From positions 248,001 to 312,000 of the forward strand of contig JAAHII010000001.1 of assembly GCA_010671905.1 (NCBI GenBank): 64,000 bases of DNA, read 5' to 3'. Below the pieces are notes generated by a model. That model did no database searches and had not been told where the DNA came from. It saw only the letters and a program-made list of their open reading frames with translations. Shown here in pieces: positions 27,599-37,200 of this stretch; the first letter of the stretch is position 1, and every line of letters begins with the position of its first letter. The translations under genes were made by a program, and so were the position numbers. The DNA comes from Leptolyngbya sp. SIOISBB. Its GTDB lineage: Bacteria; Cyanobacteriota; Cyanobacteriia; Phormidesmidales; Phormidesmidaceae.

Positions 27599-28263
27599 AT
27601 GAGCGTCAGCTACAAATACCACCGATTTTCCGTCAAAGTCATTCGCCACTTTGCCTGACTCTATTACACCTTCTCACTCAGCTTTCGCGAATCGAGAAAA
27701 TGATGCCCTATTGGGGCACTGAGGTCACCTACGAAGCGATCCACAAATGGTGTCGAAATTTGCTCAAACCTAGGCCCATCAGATTCGTCGCCGTCATCCC
27801 AAGCCTACCGATAAGCAGTATCTTGATGAGGTTGTGCTCATCATTAAACGTCAACAGTACTATCTATGGCTAGCCGTGGATGCCTAAGAGCAAGTCCTCG
27901 ATATCTTGATGCAGCGCCATTGCAACAAGCAAGTGGGCAAAAAGTTTTCTCGCAAATTGCTCAAATCAACCGGCTTTGCCCCGTGCGTTATGGTGACCGG
28001 CAAACTGATAAGCTAGGGGTGGCCAAAAGAAAGCTGCTCCCAAGCGTCAAACATAGGCAACATAAGGGCTTGAACAACCGCGCCGAGAATTCGCATCGAC
28101 CGACCCGGACCAGAGAAAGGCGGATGGGGCGCTTTAAAACCCCTGGCGGAGCGCCATGGTTTCTCGCCAGTCAACGCATTTTGCTCAGGCAGAGCGCTTG
28201 AATAAGCTCGTGGCACTCGCCTTTTTTGGGGCCATGCTCAGTGGTCTCTGGCTACACCAATAG
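27599..28263 (+). pseudogene. IS6-family transposase remnant
   Basis: Starting at ATG 27599 the frame reads MSVSYKYHRFSVKVIRHFA, then TGA where the family has Trp. Other frames continue MPYWGTEVTYEAIHKWCR, then YYLWLAVDAEEQ, then VKHRQHKGLNNRAENSHRPTR in pieces, and end AERLNKLVALAFFGAML with a stop at 28261-28263. These blocks match the order of IS6-type DDE transposases (Trp-Cys HTH end, Asp-containing strand, KGLNNRAENSH block). There are several frameshifts plus a nonsense codon, so it is an old, inactive remnant. No terminal repeats were identified. Confidence 0.72.
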
Positions 28264-28499
28264 CGACCGCCCCCCTTTAAGTCTCATGGGCGCAGAGCCA
28301 AAAGTCTATTTCGCTAAGACTATGATTTCCTGCGCTGCATCTTCTCTGATTTCTCCCGGCGGCAAGCTGATTTCAACCAGGCTCTACAACTTTTGTCCCC
28401 TTACTGAGCAAATAAGCAATTTCCTTGATTTGCATAATAGTTTTCAAATCGAATTGAGTGATGGATGTAACGACAAAACCCACTCTGGAGATTTTTCTC

Positions 28500-28874
28500 A
28501 TGTCTGCATTCAATGTGTTTGCTCGGCGCTTTAATAGGACTGTCTGGGCAGTTGCGATCGCTCTTATCACTCTCATCGCGGTGTTTGTGCCGAGCGCGCT
28601 TGCTCAGCGGCCTCCCTCTCCCTATCTGTACACCAGCTCTGAATGGGTCAGTATTGGTGCTAATCAGTCGGAAACCCTGGTTTGGCGCTGTCCTAGCGAT
28701 CGCTATACCGTCGGGGGTGGCTTTGAAACTGAGGCGATTTCGGGGAACTCTGCCGAGGGTTTCAAGATGATTCACTCTTACCCCGAAGACTATCGCACTT
28801 GGAGGCTGCGGTTTCGCAATACTGACGATGCTGCCCGTAACGTGAAAATCTACAACATCTGTGCGCTGCCGTAG
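28500..28874 (+). CDS. Small exported protein of unknown function, 124 aa
   Basis: The start is ATG 28500 (MSAFNVFARRFNRT), preceded by CTGGAG; an earlier in-frame start at 28458 is less likely. A signal peptide is clear: basic N-terminus, hydrophobic core VAIALITLIAVFV and cleavage after PSALA. The mature ~85 residues contain two Cys (WRCPSDRYTVGGGF and YNICALP), possibly a disulfide, and no known motif. The protein is likely periplasmic or secreted. It is an isolated gene between IS debris and the CHAT operon. Confidence 0.7.
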   Translation: MSAFNVFARRFNRTVWAVAIALITLIAVFVPSALAQRPPSPYLYTSSEWVSIGANQSETLVWRCPSDRYTVGGGFETEAISGNSAEGFKMIHSYPEDYRTWRLRFRNTDDAARNVKIYNICALP

Positions 28875-29147
28875 CGATCGCCATAGGGATTAGGCAATGT
28901 CTTGTCCCCACTATGGGTATTTGTCTGTAAGACGTAAGGTGGACAATGCCCGCCCTACAGTTGGAGTTATCTTTCGCTGCTACCGCGATCGCCACTTGTC
29001 CTGACAGGAGCGATCGTGCCCCGCAAATGTCAAAAAACGCCTTCAGGGGGAGTTGGCATGAGTCCGATATGATTGGAGCGCAACTCCGCAGACTCTTAAA
29101 AACGCTATTGCCATCGAGTTTGACAGTGGCCTTCTTGAGTAGAGCCT

Positions 29148-30053
29148 ATGGAATCAGAACTGGAGCAAATACTGCATCAGGCTCAGCAAGCAACGGGTGA
29201 ACGCCGAGCTGAGGCCCTAGCGGCCATCGTACGGGTGCTGATGCGATCGCAGCTTTTGGGCCGCCCATCCAAAGATGAGCCCCAAAATCCGGTGTATCAG
29301 GCGTTGCGTGATCGCCTACAAACCCATCTACTCGCTGCTGCCACGGCAGCAATTGATCGTTATCAGCGTGATCGGGGCGATGCGGTCTCCGCGTGGAGTG
29401 CCGCCGTGCAGGCCACCGGTCTTCGTGAAGCCCTGACGGACGATCAGCTTAAGCAGTTGGCGTTAGAAGCACAGCGGCATCCCACCCGCAGTCCTCAACG
29501 GCAGCACGCCCTGACTCAGCTGATTGAAGCGATTCGGCGATCCGGGCGACTGGCGCGGCCCCACCGCACCAAATTTGCCCCCGCGTTTTACGACCTGCTC
29601 TATGAGGAGGCGCTGAACCAAACCCTCACCTACGTGTGTCGTAAGATTGACAACTATGATCCGGAGCGCGGCACGGCGCAAAAGTTTATGAACTGGGTCA
29701 ACTTTCGGCTTGATCGCCAGATTATCGAGTGTCGCCGCGAGTTTAACGAACAGGATGCTCAAGAACTGCCGAATTTGAATGATTTGGAGGCGATCGCGAC
29801 CCCCGGGCCAGAGGCCGCCTCGCTGGCCCATGAGGTAAGAGACTACATCGCCGCTGACCCCGACGGCTTATTTCAGACCACGCATATCCGCCATCATCCG
29901 AAGGCTAGCTTTCAGGCGATCGCGCTGGCCCGCTTTGCTGACCGCAGTTGGGAGGACATCGCCCGTGAGTTTGCTATCAAAATCCCCACCCTCAGCAGCT
30001 TCTTTCAACGCTGCTGCGATAAGTTTGCCCCCCAGTTTCAGCGCTTACTGTAA
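29148..30053 (+). CDS. Divergent sigma-70-family factor heading the CHAT/CHASE2 operon
   Basis: 301 aa. The N-terminal ~120 residues are helical and family-specific. A region 2-like segment follows at ~145-205 (FYDLLYEEALNQTLTYVCRKIDNYDPERGTAQKFMNWV in pieces, then RLDRQIIECRRE), with the Y-D-P-E-R-G-x-A block typical of sigma factors. A C-terminal HTH (RSWEDIAREFAIKIPTLSSF) resembles region 4. Family members sit beside DUF1822 and CHAT genes in cyanobacteria. It may direct transcription of this operon or work as a signalling adaptor; promoter recognition is not shown by the sequence. The next gene starts 28 bp downstream. Confidence 0.8.
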   Translation: MESELEQILHQAQQATGERRAEALAAIVRVLMRSQLLGRPSKDEPQNPVYQALRDRLQTHLLAAATAAIDRYQRDRGDAVSAWSAAVQATGLREALTDDQLKQLALEAQRHPTRSPQRQHALTQLIEAIRRSGRLARPHRTKFAPAFYDLLYEEALNQTLTYVCRKIDNYDPERGTAQKFMNWVNFRLDRQIIECRREFNEQDAQELPNLNDLEAIATPGPEAASLAHEVRDYIAADPDGLFQTTHIRHHPKASFQAIALARFADRSWEDIAREFAIKIPTLSSFFQRCCDKFAPQFQRLL

Positions 30054-30081
30054 GGCGCTGCCCCGTTCCACCCGCGAGACT

Positions 30082-31077
30082 ATGACCATGAGCGACCTGA
30101 GCAACTTATCGGCATTTACCCTGCCGCTGGCGTTGACGGCCCATCGCCGCGCGCAAACCTTTCAGCGTCGCCACTCGACGCCCGCGCTACAAAAGCGGGT
30201 CTACCTGAATACCCTGGCTGCCTACGCTGGAGCTACCTTTTTAGAAATGCGCGGCTACGATGTCGATCTTGACCACAGCTATAGCCATGATCCGACCCAG
30301 CAAACGCTACTGGACGTGGCCGACGTGAAGGTAATTGGCGTCGGACGGTTGGAATGTCGGCCCGTACTGCCTGAAGCTAGCGAGCTGACTGTTCCCGCTG
30401 AGGTGACGAGCGATCGCGTCGCCTATATCGCCATCCGCTTAGACGAGTCGCTGCGACAGGCTCAGCTATTGGGATTTATCGATGTTGCCTCGGTTTCCAC
30501 CCGCGAGACTCTTTCTATTCCACTGGCGGATCTGCGTTCTCCGGAAGAATTGGGAATTTTTTTAGAGCAAGTTGCGCAACGGGCAGCCCAATCTACTGCT
30601 GACACCCTGCCCGTGCACCTCAGTCGCTGGCTACAGCAGACGGTCGAGACCGGCTGGCAGGCTCTCTCTGAGACCGTGGCAGAACTCGCCACTCCTGCCC
30701 CTAACCTGGTCTTTAGGAGTTCCCCCACCGCCGCAGAGGATATGGAAACTCAACTCGTACCTACCATCGGGCAATCCAAGCCCGTCACTCTGGGTACCGA
30801 ACCCGATGCCGTAACGGTGAGGTTGCTGGTGGGGCTCATTCCCCAAAGCGGAGACGAGTTAGAAGTGTGGGTGCAGATCAATCCGGCCACTGGGCAAACC
30901 CGCCTACCTACCAATCTGCGCCTATCAATTCTGGATGAATCGGACATTGCCGTGATTCAGGCTGAGGCGCGAGATACCGAGGCTATTCAGCTCAAATTTG
31001 TCGCCGTGATCGCCGAACAGTTCAGCATTCAAATTGCCCTAGACGACCATACCTTCACCGAACGATTTGAGGTGTAA
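30082..31077 (+). CDS. DUF1822 family protein
   Basis: 331 aa from ATG 30082 (a second ATG lies two codons later). Family landmarks: LPLALTAHRRAQTF at the N-terminus, KRVYLNTLAAYAGATFLEMRGYDVDL, VADVKVIGVGRLECRPV, VAYIAIRLDESLRQAQLLGFIDV, and LSRWLQQTVETGWQAL. The function of DUF1822 is unknown. It is cytosolic by appearance and in cyanobacteria is regularly found with sigma-like and CHAT/CHASE2 genes, so it is probably a structural or adaptor part of the same machine. It lies between the sigma-like gene (28 bp) and the CHAT/CHASE2 gene (50 bp). Confidence 0.88.
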   Translation: MTMSDLSNLSAFTLPLALTAHRRAQTFQRRHSTPALQKRVYLNTLAAYAGATFLEMRGYDVDLDHSYSHDPTQQTLLDVADVKVIGVGRLECRPVLPEASELTVPAEVTSDRVAYIAIRLDESLRQAQLLGFIDVASVSTRETLSIPLADLRSPEELGIFLEQVAQRAAQSTADTLPVHLSRWLQQTVETGWQALSETVAELATPAPNLVFRSSPTAAEDMETQLVPTIGQSKPVTLGTEPDAVTVRLLVGLIPQSGDELEVWVQINPATGQTRLPTNLRLSILDESDIAVIQAEARDTEAIQLKFVAVIAEQFSIQIALDDHTFTERFEV

Positions 31078-31127
31078 CCCTTAGCATTTACTCCATCATC
31101 TCCTACACACCAACCATTCCTGAAACT

Positions 31128-33458
31128 ATGCGTCAGCAGCTTGTTACCCTTACTTTCGACGGAGACCTGGAAACCCAGGGATTTCGGGTGACGGCTGAAA
31201 TTGGTGCCGAAGGTCAGCGTGCTGATGCGGTGGTCACGGGAGCCCTGCCTGCCGATCTCGTACTGCGAAGCCGTCTCCACGAGTGGCAGCTACAATACCG
31301 CCAACTCGATACGCCCAGCCGCATTCGTCCCAAAGAGATTGTCTACGTTGGGTCAATTCAGCGGGTGGATGCCTGTCGGCAGGCGGCGCAAACCCTGGCA
31401 CAGCACTTCAATCAGTGGCTAACGGCGGACACGTTTCGGGATATCGATCGCGCCCTGCGAGAAGATCTCAGCGCTCAGGATATTGTGCGAGTGCTGGTGC
31501 GAACGGCCAACCGCGACCTATATCACCTGCCCTGGCACCTGTGGAACTTTTTGCAGCGCTATCCACAAACAGAAGTGACGCTGGCTGCGCCCCAGTTCAA
31601 GCGACCGACGATCGTCCCACCCACCCCCACCCAGGTCAACGTACTGGCAATCTTGGGCCATAGCACCGGTATCGACATCAGCCGCGATCGCGCGCTCTTA
31701 TCTCAGCTATCCAACGCCAACGTCACCTTGCTAGTGGAGCCTGAGCGGCAAGCCATCAACGACCAGTTGTGGGAGCGATCGTGGGACATTCTGTTTTTTG
31801 CGGGGCACAGCGACAGCTCCGACGTGACGGGGCGGATTTCTCTCAATCCCGAGGAAAGCCTGACATTGGAAGAATTGAGCTATGGTCTGCGGCGGGCGAT
31901 CGCTAACGGCCTGAAATTGGCGATCTTCAACTCCTGTGATGGGCTGGGGCTAGCCCAGGCGCTGGAGTCGCTGAATCTGCCCCAGATGATCGTCATGCGC
32001 CAGCCCGTGCCCGATCGCATTGCTCAGCTTTTCTTAACTTACCTGCTGCCCGCCTACGCTGCCGGACAGCCGCTGACCTTGGCTCTACGCCAGGCCCGCG
32101 AGCGATTGCAGGGGGTAGAAAATGAGTTTCCCTGTGCCAGTTGGCTGCCGGTGCTGGTGCAAACCGTGCCCGACGCGCCGCCGACTTGGCAGCAGTTGCA
32201 GCAGACTGAACCCGTATCCGCCACAACCTATCCGGTTGAACCGGTGCCAGTCACCAAACGCTGGCGTTCAGCGTTGGTTGCTAGTGGAGTGATCGCCGTG
32301 TTGCTGTTGGTGACGCGATCGCTGGGCGGGCTGCAACCCTGGGAACTGCGGGCCTATGATCGCCTGTTACAGCAGCGACTGCCTCAAGCCACCCCGGAGC
32401 GCCTGCTGGTGGTCGAAGCGACGGAGGCGGATGTGAATCGCTACGGCTATCCGCTGCCGGATGCGGTGTTGGCAGAGGTCATCGAGCGGCTGGAACCCTA
32501 CAATCCGCGCCTGATCGGGCTGGATATTTTTCGCGATCGCCCGGAGGCCGACAGTCCCTTGCAGCCACTGTTTGAGACGCAGGAAAATCTGGTGGGGCTG
32601 TGCAGCGTGCGTGTCGGTGCTCAAGCAGAGCAAAGCGGGATTGCGCCGCCGCCGAATCTGTCGAGCGATCGCCTCGGCTTCAGCAATGTGGTAGAGGACC
32701 ACGACGGTGTCATGCGACGACATCTGCTGTTCATGACCCCCGAAGCGGACGATCCCTGCGCCACACCGTTTTCCCTGAGTGCGCTGCTGGCAATCAAATA
32801 TCTCTACGCTGAGGGCATCGAGCCGCAAAATTTGCCCGACGAGCGACTGCAACTGGGGCAGGCCACTTTTGCCCCGCTGCACGCTCAGTCGGGGCCGTAC
32901 CACAACCTCGACCACTGGGGCTTTCAAGTCTGGCTAGACTATGCCGATGCCGACACCTTTGTTCAGCAAATTTCTGTAACAGATCTTCTGACACAAAATG
33001 TGGACTTAGAAAGTCTGGAGAATCATGTCGTGCTGATCGGTATGTCGGCCCCGGTCTCCAATCCGACCGACTACTTTTTGACCCCGGCGGGGGCGAACCG
33101 CTGGCCGCGAGAACAGACAGCGGGGGTGCTGCTGCACGCGCAGATGGTCAATCATTTGCTGGCGGCGGCGTTGGAGGGGCGATCGCCCCTCCGAGCCTGG
33201 CCTGAGTGGGCAGAAGCGATCTGGATCATCGGCTGGTGCAGCGTGGGTGGACTGGTGGGTTGGCGCTGCCGACATTGGTGCTGGGCCGCGATCGCAGCAG
33301 GCGGCACCGTCCTAATGCTTTACGGAATTGCCTGGGGACTGCTGAATCTAAGCTGGTGGGTGCCCCTTGTGCCTGCCGCGATCGGGGTGCCCCTGACCAC
33401 CGGCGGTTCCTTTGCCAGCGCCCGTGTCTTCAATCATCCTCATCGGCGGAGGAAATGA
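31128..33458 (+). CDS. Membrane protein with N-terminal CHAT peptidase and C-terminal CHASE2 sensor
   Basis: 776 aa. Residues ~60-365 form a CHAT (caspase/separase-like) domain with the dyad His225 in LFFAGHSDSS and Cys269 in AIFNSCDGLG. A transmembrane helix (SALVASGVIAVLLLVT, ~381-400) leads to a CHASE2 domain at ~405-660 (LLVVEATEADVNRYGYPLPD, RLIGLDIFRDRPEAD, HVVLIGMSAPVSNPTDYFL), which should face the periplasm. Two or three further helices follow at ~690-760. The predicted logic is an extracytoplasmic signal sensed by CHASE2 that switches a cytosolic protease. The stop overlaps the next gene by 4 nt (ATGA). Confidence 0.88.
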   Translation: MRQQLVTLTFDGDLETQGFRVTAEIGAEGQRADAVVTGALPADLVLRSRLHEWQLQYRQLDTPSRIRPKEIVYVGSIQRVDACRQAAQTLAQHFNQWLTADTFRDIDRALREDLSAQDIVRVLVRTANRDLYHLPWHLWNFLQRYPQTEVTLAAPQFKRPTIVPPTPTQVNVLAILGHSTGIDISRDRALLSQLSNANVTLLVEPERQAINDQLWERSWDILFFAGHSDSSDVTGRISLNPEESLTLEELSYGLRRAIANGLKLAIFNSCDGLGLAQALESLNLPQMIVMRQPVPDRIAQLFLTYLLPAYAAGQPLTLALRQARERLQGVENEFPCASWLPVLVQTVPDAPPTWQQLQQTEPVSATTYPVEPVPVTKRWRSALVASGVIAVLLLVTRSLGGLQPWELRAYDRLLQQRLPQATPERLLVVEATEADVNRYGYPLPDAVLAEVIERLEPYNPRLIGLDIFRDRPEADSPLQPLFETQENLVGLCSVRVGAQAEQSGIAPPPNLSSDRLGFSNVVEDHDGVMRRHLLFMTPEADDPCATPFSLSALLAIKYLYAEGIEPQNLPDERLQLGQATFAPLHAQSGPYHNLDHWGFQVWLDYADADTFVQQISVTDLLTQNVDLESLENHVVLIGMSAPVSNPTDYFLTPAGANRWPREQTAGVLLHAQMVNHLLAAALEGRSPLRAWPEWAEAIWIIGWCSVGGLVGWRCRHWCWAAIAAGGTVLMLYGIAWGLLNLSWWVPLVPAAIGVPLTTGGSFASARVFNHPHRRRK

Positions 33459-34201
33459 ACCTGATGAAATCCCGATTCACCCCATATTTCCGCCAGCGTT
33501 TGGGAACGCTAACGGCCCTCGCCTGGGGACTTTTGGCGCTCGCCGCGATCGCCAGTTCCGTGCCCTACAATCCGCCCAATCGTGGTGCCCCCGGACGCAG
33601 CAGTACCGTCCGCGATGCGGGCAGTCGCGGCTGTGGCCTGATTGCGCTGGAGCCGACCCAAACCCACTGGGGCGAGACGTTGCAGCCGCAGCCTACGTTT
33701 TGGGTATTCCTCTTAGAAGCCGGCCGCACCGTGGAACTTTCCCTATCACCCGACGGTAGCGACGAGGTTTTGTACACCGCCACCTACGCCGAAATTCCCG
33801 AAGTGGGCGTCAGTCGGTTGTCGCCCCCCGCAGACGCACCCGCCCTAGACCCCGACGTGCCCTACCGTTGGACGCTGTCAGTGAATTGTCCCGACGAGAG
33901 CGGTGACGATCCGGCCACAACGGGGATTGTGGTGCGACGATCGCCCACCGACGAACTGGCCCAACAGCTTGCAGACGCCGACACCGAAGACCGGATCGAC
34001 TTGCTCGCCGGCCACGGTTTCTGGTACGACACCCTGACCGAGATCGGCGACTGGCGCTTGCAAGATCCCCAATCCGACGCGGCTTTCCTCGCCTGGGCCA
34101 GCCTGCTAGAACACGACACCATACAGCTTGATGACGTGGTTAATCAGCCGTTGACCGACTGCTGTCAACTTGGCGAAATCCCTGAATTTATGGGGTTTTG
34201 A
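33455..34201 (+). CDS. DUF928 family exported protein
   Basis: 248 aa. The start ATG 33455 overlaps the stop of the CHAT/CHASE2 gene and is preceded by GGAGGA. A signal peptide/anchor (LTALAWGLLALAAIASSVP) is followed by the DUF928 pattern: GCGLIALEPTQTHWGETLQP, PTFWVFLLEA, VPYRWTLSVNC, and a C-terminal helical part (GHGFWYDTLTEIGDWRLQDP). DUF928 has no known function; it is expected in the periplasm or at the surface. Tight coupling with the CHAT/CHASE2 gene suggests a ligand-binding partner for CHASE2 or a helper of the secreted CHAT protein downstream. Confidence 0.85.
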   Translation: MNLMKSRFTPYFRQRLGTLTALAWGLLALAAIASSVPYNPPNRGAPGRSSTVRDAGSRGCGLIALEPTQTHWGETLQPQPTFWVFLLEAGRTVELSLSPDGSDEVLYTATYAEIPEVGVSRLSPPADAPALDPDVPYRWTLSVNCPDESGDDPATTGIVVRRSPTDELAQQLADADTEDRIDLLAGHGFWYDTLTEIGDWRLQDPQSDAAFLAWASLLEHDTIQLDDVVNQPLTDCCQLGEIPEFMGF

Positions 34202-34217
34202 GAGAATTGAAATTGAA

Positions 34218-37200
34218 ATGGTGCGTCGCTGCGCTGACGGCACTACCCACTCCACTCACCCTACCTACCCAGCCACCCTCATACCTTCACACCCCTCACT
34301 CTGGAGTGCCCCCATGCTCCTGCCCCTCCCTGTCCCTGCCGCAATAACGCTCCCCACTCTCCCCCCAGTCCTGTCTACGACGGCACTCTCAGGAGTGGCG
34401 GCCAATGACGCCGGGCCGATCGCCTTGCGACCCATGCTGTCGCCCGAAACGTCTACCCAGCCCCAGTTTTCTGCACCACGACTGGCTCAGGCAGTGATTC
34501 CCAATGGCGATGGCACGGGCACGGTGGTCACGCCTGACGGCAACCAGCTCGACATTACGGGTGGCCAGCTTTCTGGCGACGGCGCGAACCTGTTCCACAG
34601 CTTTCAAGAATTTGGTTTGACGGCTGAACAGGTCGCCAACTTCATCGCCTCGCCGGAAATTCAGAACATTCTCAGCGGCGTCAACGGCGGCAATCCTTCC
34701 GTCATCAACGGGCTGTTGCGGGTCAGCGGTAGCAGTGCCAATCTGTATTTGATTAATCCGGCGGGCATCGTGTTTGGGCCCACGGGGGCGATTGATTTGA
34801 CGGGTTCTTTTACGGCAACGACGGCAAATCAGGTGGGTTTCGGCGACGCCTGGCTCGATGTGCAGAATCCTACAGCTTATGAAACGCTGGTCGGTCCCCC
34901 TAACGGCTTTGCCTTTACTGGAGACTCGTCGGGCGCGGTGCTGAACTTGGGTGATCTGGCCGTAGATGCCGGAGAATCGATCACGCTGTTGGGCGGCGAA
35001 GTCATCAATCTGGGCACCATCACCGCTCCCGAAGGCACCATTACCCTGGCAGCCATTCCCAGTGAAAACCTAGTGCGCATCAGTCAAGAAAATCAACTCC
35101 TCAGCCTGGAAATTGCGCCACCGCTGACGGCAACTGGACAGCTCTCGCTGCATACCCTGGCGTTGCCGGAATTACTCACGGGGTCAGCACTGACGAACAC
35201 CGATCTAACGGTGGTACAGGCTGCCGACGGCACCGTGCGATTGGAGTCCGCGACAGCAGCGGCAACGGTTGACCTGGGCAGTGTGATTGCGTCAGGAGAA
35301 ATCAGCACGGCAGGCGGACAGGGCGGCCAAATTTATCTCTTGGGGCAGCAGGTGTCACTGCTCAGCGCGGCGGTGAACGCCTCCGGACAGTCAGGCGGCG
35401 ACATTCGCATTGGCGGTGATTTTCAGGGACAGGGCCCGTTGCCCAATGCCCAGTTCTCGCTGGTGGATGGTGGCTCGACGCTGCAGGCAGATGGTTTGAC
35501 CAATGGCGATGGCGGCACCATCGTGGTGTGGGCCGACGACACCACGCGCTTTTTGGGCAATGCCAGCGTGCGCGGTGGGGCGACGGGCGGCGACGGCGGC
35601 TGGGTGGAAGTTTCAGGCCTCAGTCTGCTGGAATTCTCTGGCGAAGTGGATGCGTCAGCGCCGCTGGGGACAGTTGGCACGCTGCTGCTCGACCCCACCA
35701 ATATCGAGATTGTTGCGGCCGGGGGAGAAACCAGCGACCTCAGCACCGTTGATGAATTTGCAGACGCTAATCAGGGAATGGACGACACCACCCAGATCAA
35801 TGTGGCTGCCATCAATAGCGCCGTTGCCAAGGTAATCCTTCAGGCCACCAACGACATCACCTTTAGCACTGATGTGGCGCTAGTCACCGACCTTGAGGCG
35901 ATCGCTCTCAACGACATTTTCCTTAACAGCACCCTTTCCTCTGACGATGGCGTGATCACACTGCGTGCAAATAACGATATTCAACTCAACGGCATTATCG
36001 ATACGAATGAGGCTGTCACCATTACTGCGGATGCAGACGGTAACGGTATCGGTGGCGTATTTTCTAATGCGGGGACGGCGATTCTCAGCGACGGCGGCAT
36101 GGTCGATATTTCTGGGGCTGGGCTACAGCTAGGCTCCATCATCACCACTGACGATATTCCCGGCACGGTCAATCTGGAATCAAGTAAGAACATCACGTTT
36201 GAGGCCATTGACACGAGTGCCTCTGGCCCTGATGCGGGAGCCGATGTCAACATCCTGGCCAATGGCACCGTGCAAGGCTTAGCAGCCGGTATCACTATCG
36301 ATGCCCAGGGCGGTATCGTTGGCCCCAGCGGTACAGTGACGATTCAACACGACGGCGGGCCGACCAACGCTCCCTTCTCCATTGGCGATGCCAGTGTGAA
36401 CGGGACTGCCGGAGCGATCGCTGCTGACAGCACCATTACCAGCGGCACCTTTGACGTTCAGCCGACTGGCGGCACGGACAATCCCTCCCCCAGTGTCACC
36501 ATCACATCCATTAATACCCCGCCGACGTTGGCCACTCCTGATCAACTCACCACCGAAGTTGATCAGCCGCTGGACTTTACTGTGGCTGACCTGAATCCGA
36601 TGATCGCTGATGTCAACAACGACATCACCACGCTAGAAGTCGTCTCGATTCCCTCGGGCACCTTGCTGAGCAATGGCGTGCTTGTACAGCCGGGAGACGC
36701 GATCGCCCCCACCGATTCCCTCCGATACATTCCGCCCGTCGGCACCACTGGCAACCTCACCGCCTTTACCCTGCGCGCCAGCGATGGCGTGGCGTCATCC
36801 GAGCCCGTGGCTATCGCCATCAACATTACCGCATCACCGCTGCCACCAGAAACGCTCGGCGTGCTTGATCCCACCTTGCGCACAGATGCCTTGCCCCTGC
36901 CTGACCTGCTGCCGACGGAGCAGACGTTGATTCAAGGAATGCCGCTAGCCCAATCGCCTCAGCTAGAGGAACTGAGCATATTGGGCATGGTGCTGCCAGA
37001 ACCCGGCTTTTTGATTGTGGCAGCGATCGCCATCAGTGCCGATGAAGATGGCATCTTTCCCCCCAATGGTGCCAATGCCCCCGCTGCCAATGTTCCCAGC
37101 CTCGATGTTGCCGCTGCACCAAATGTCACCGAGGGGCAACCAGAAGGGGGCTTAGGCCCCGGCTTTGGACAAGCCCAAGAGCCTGGCGGTGGTGGCAACG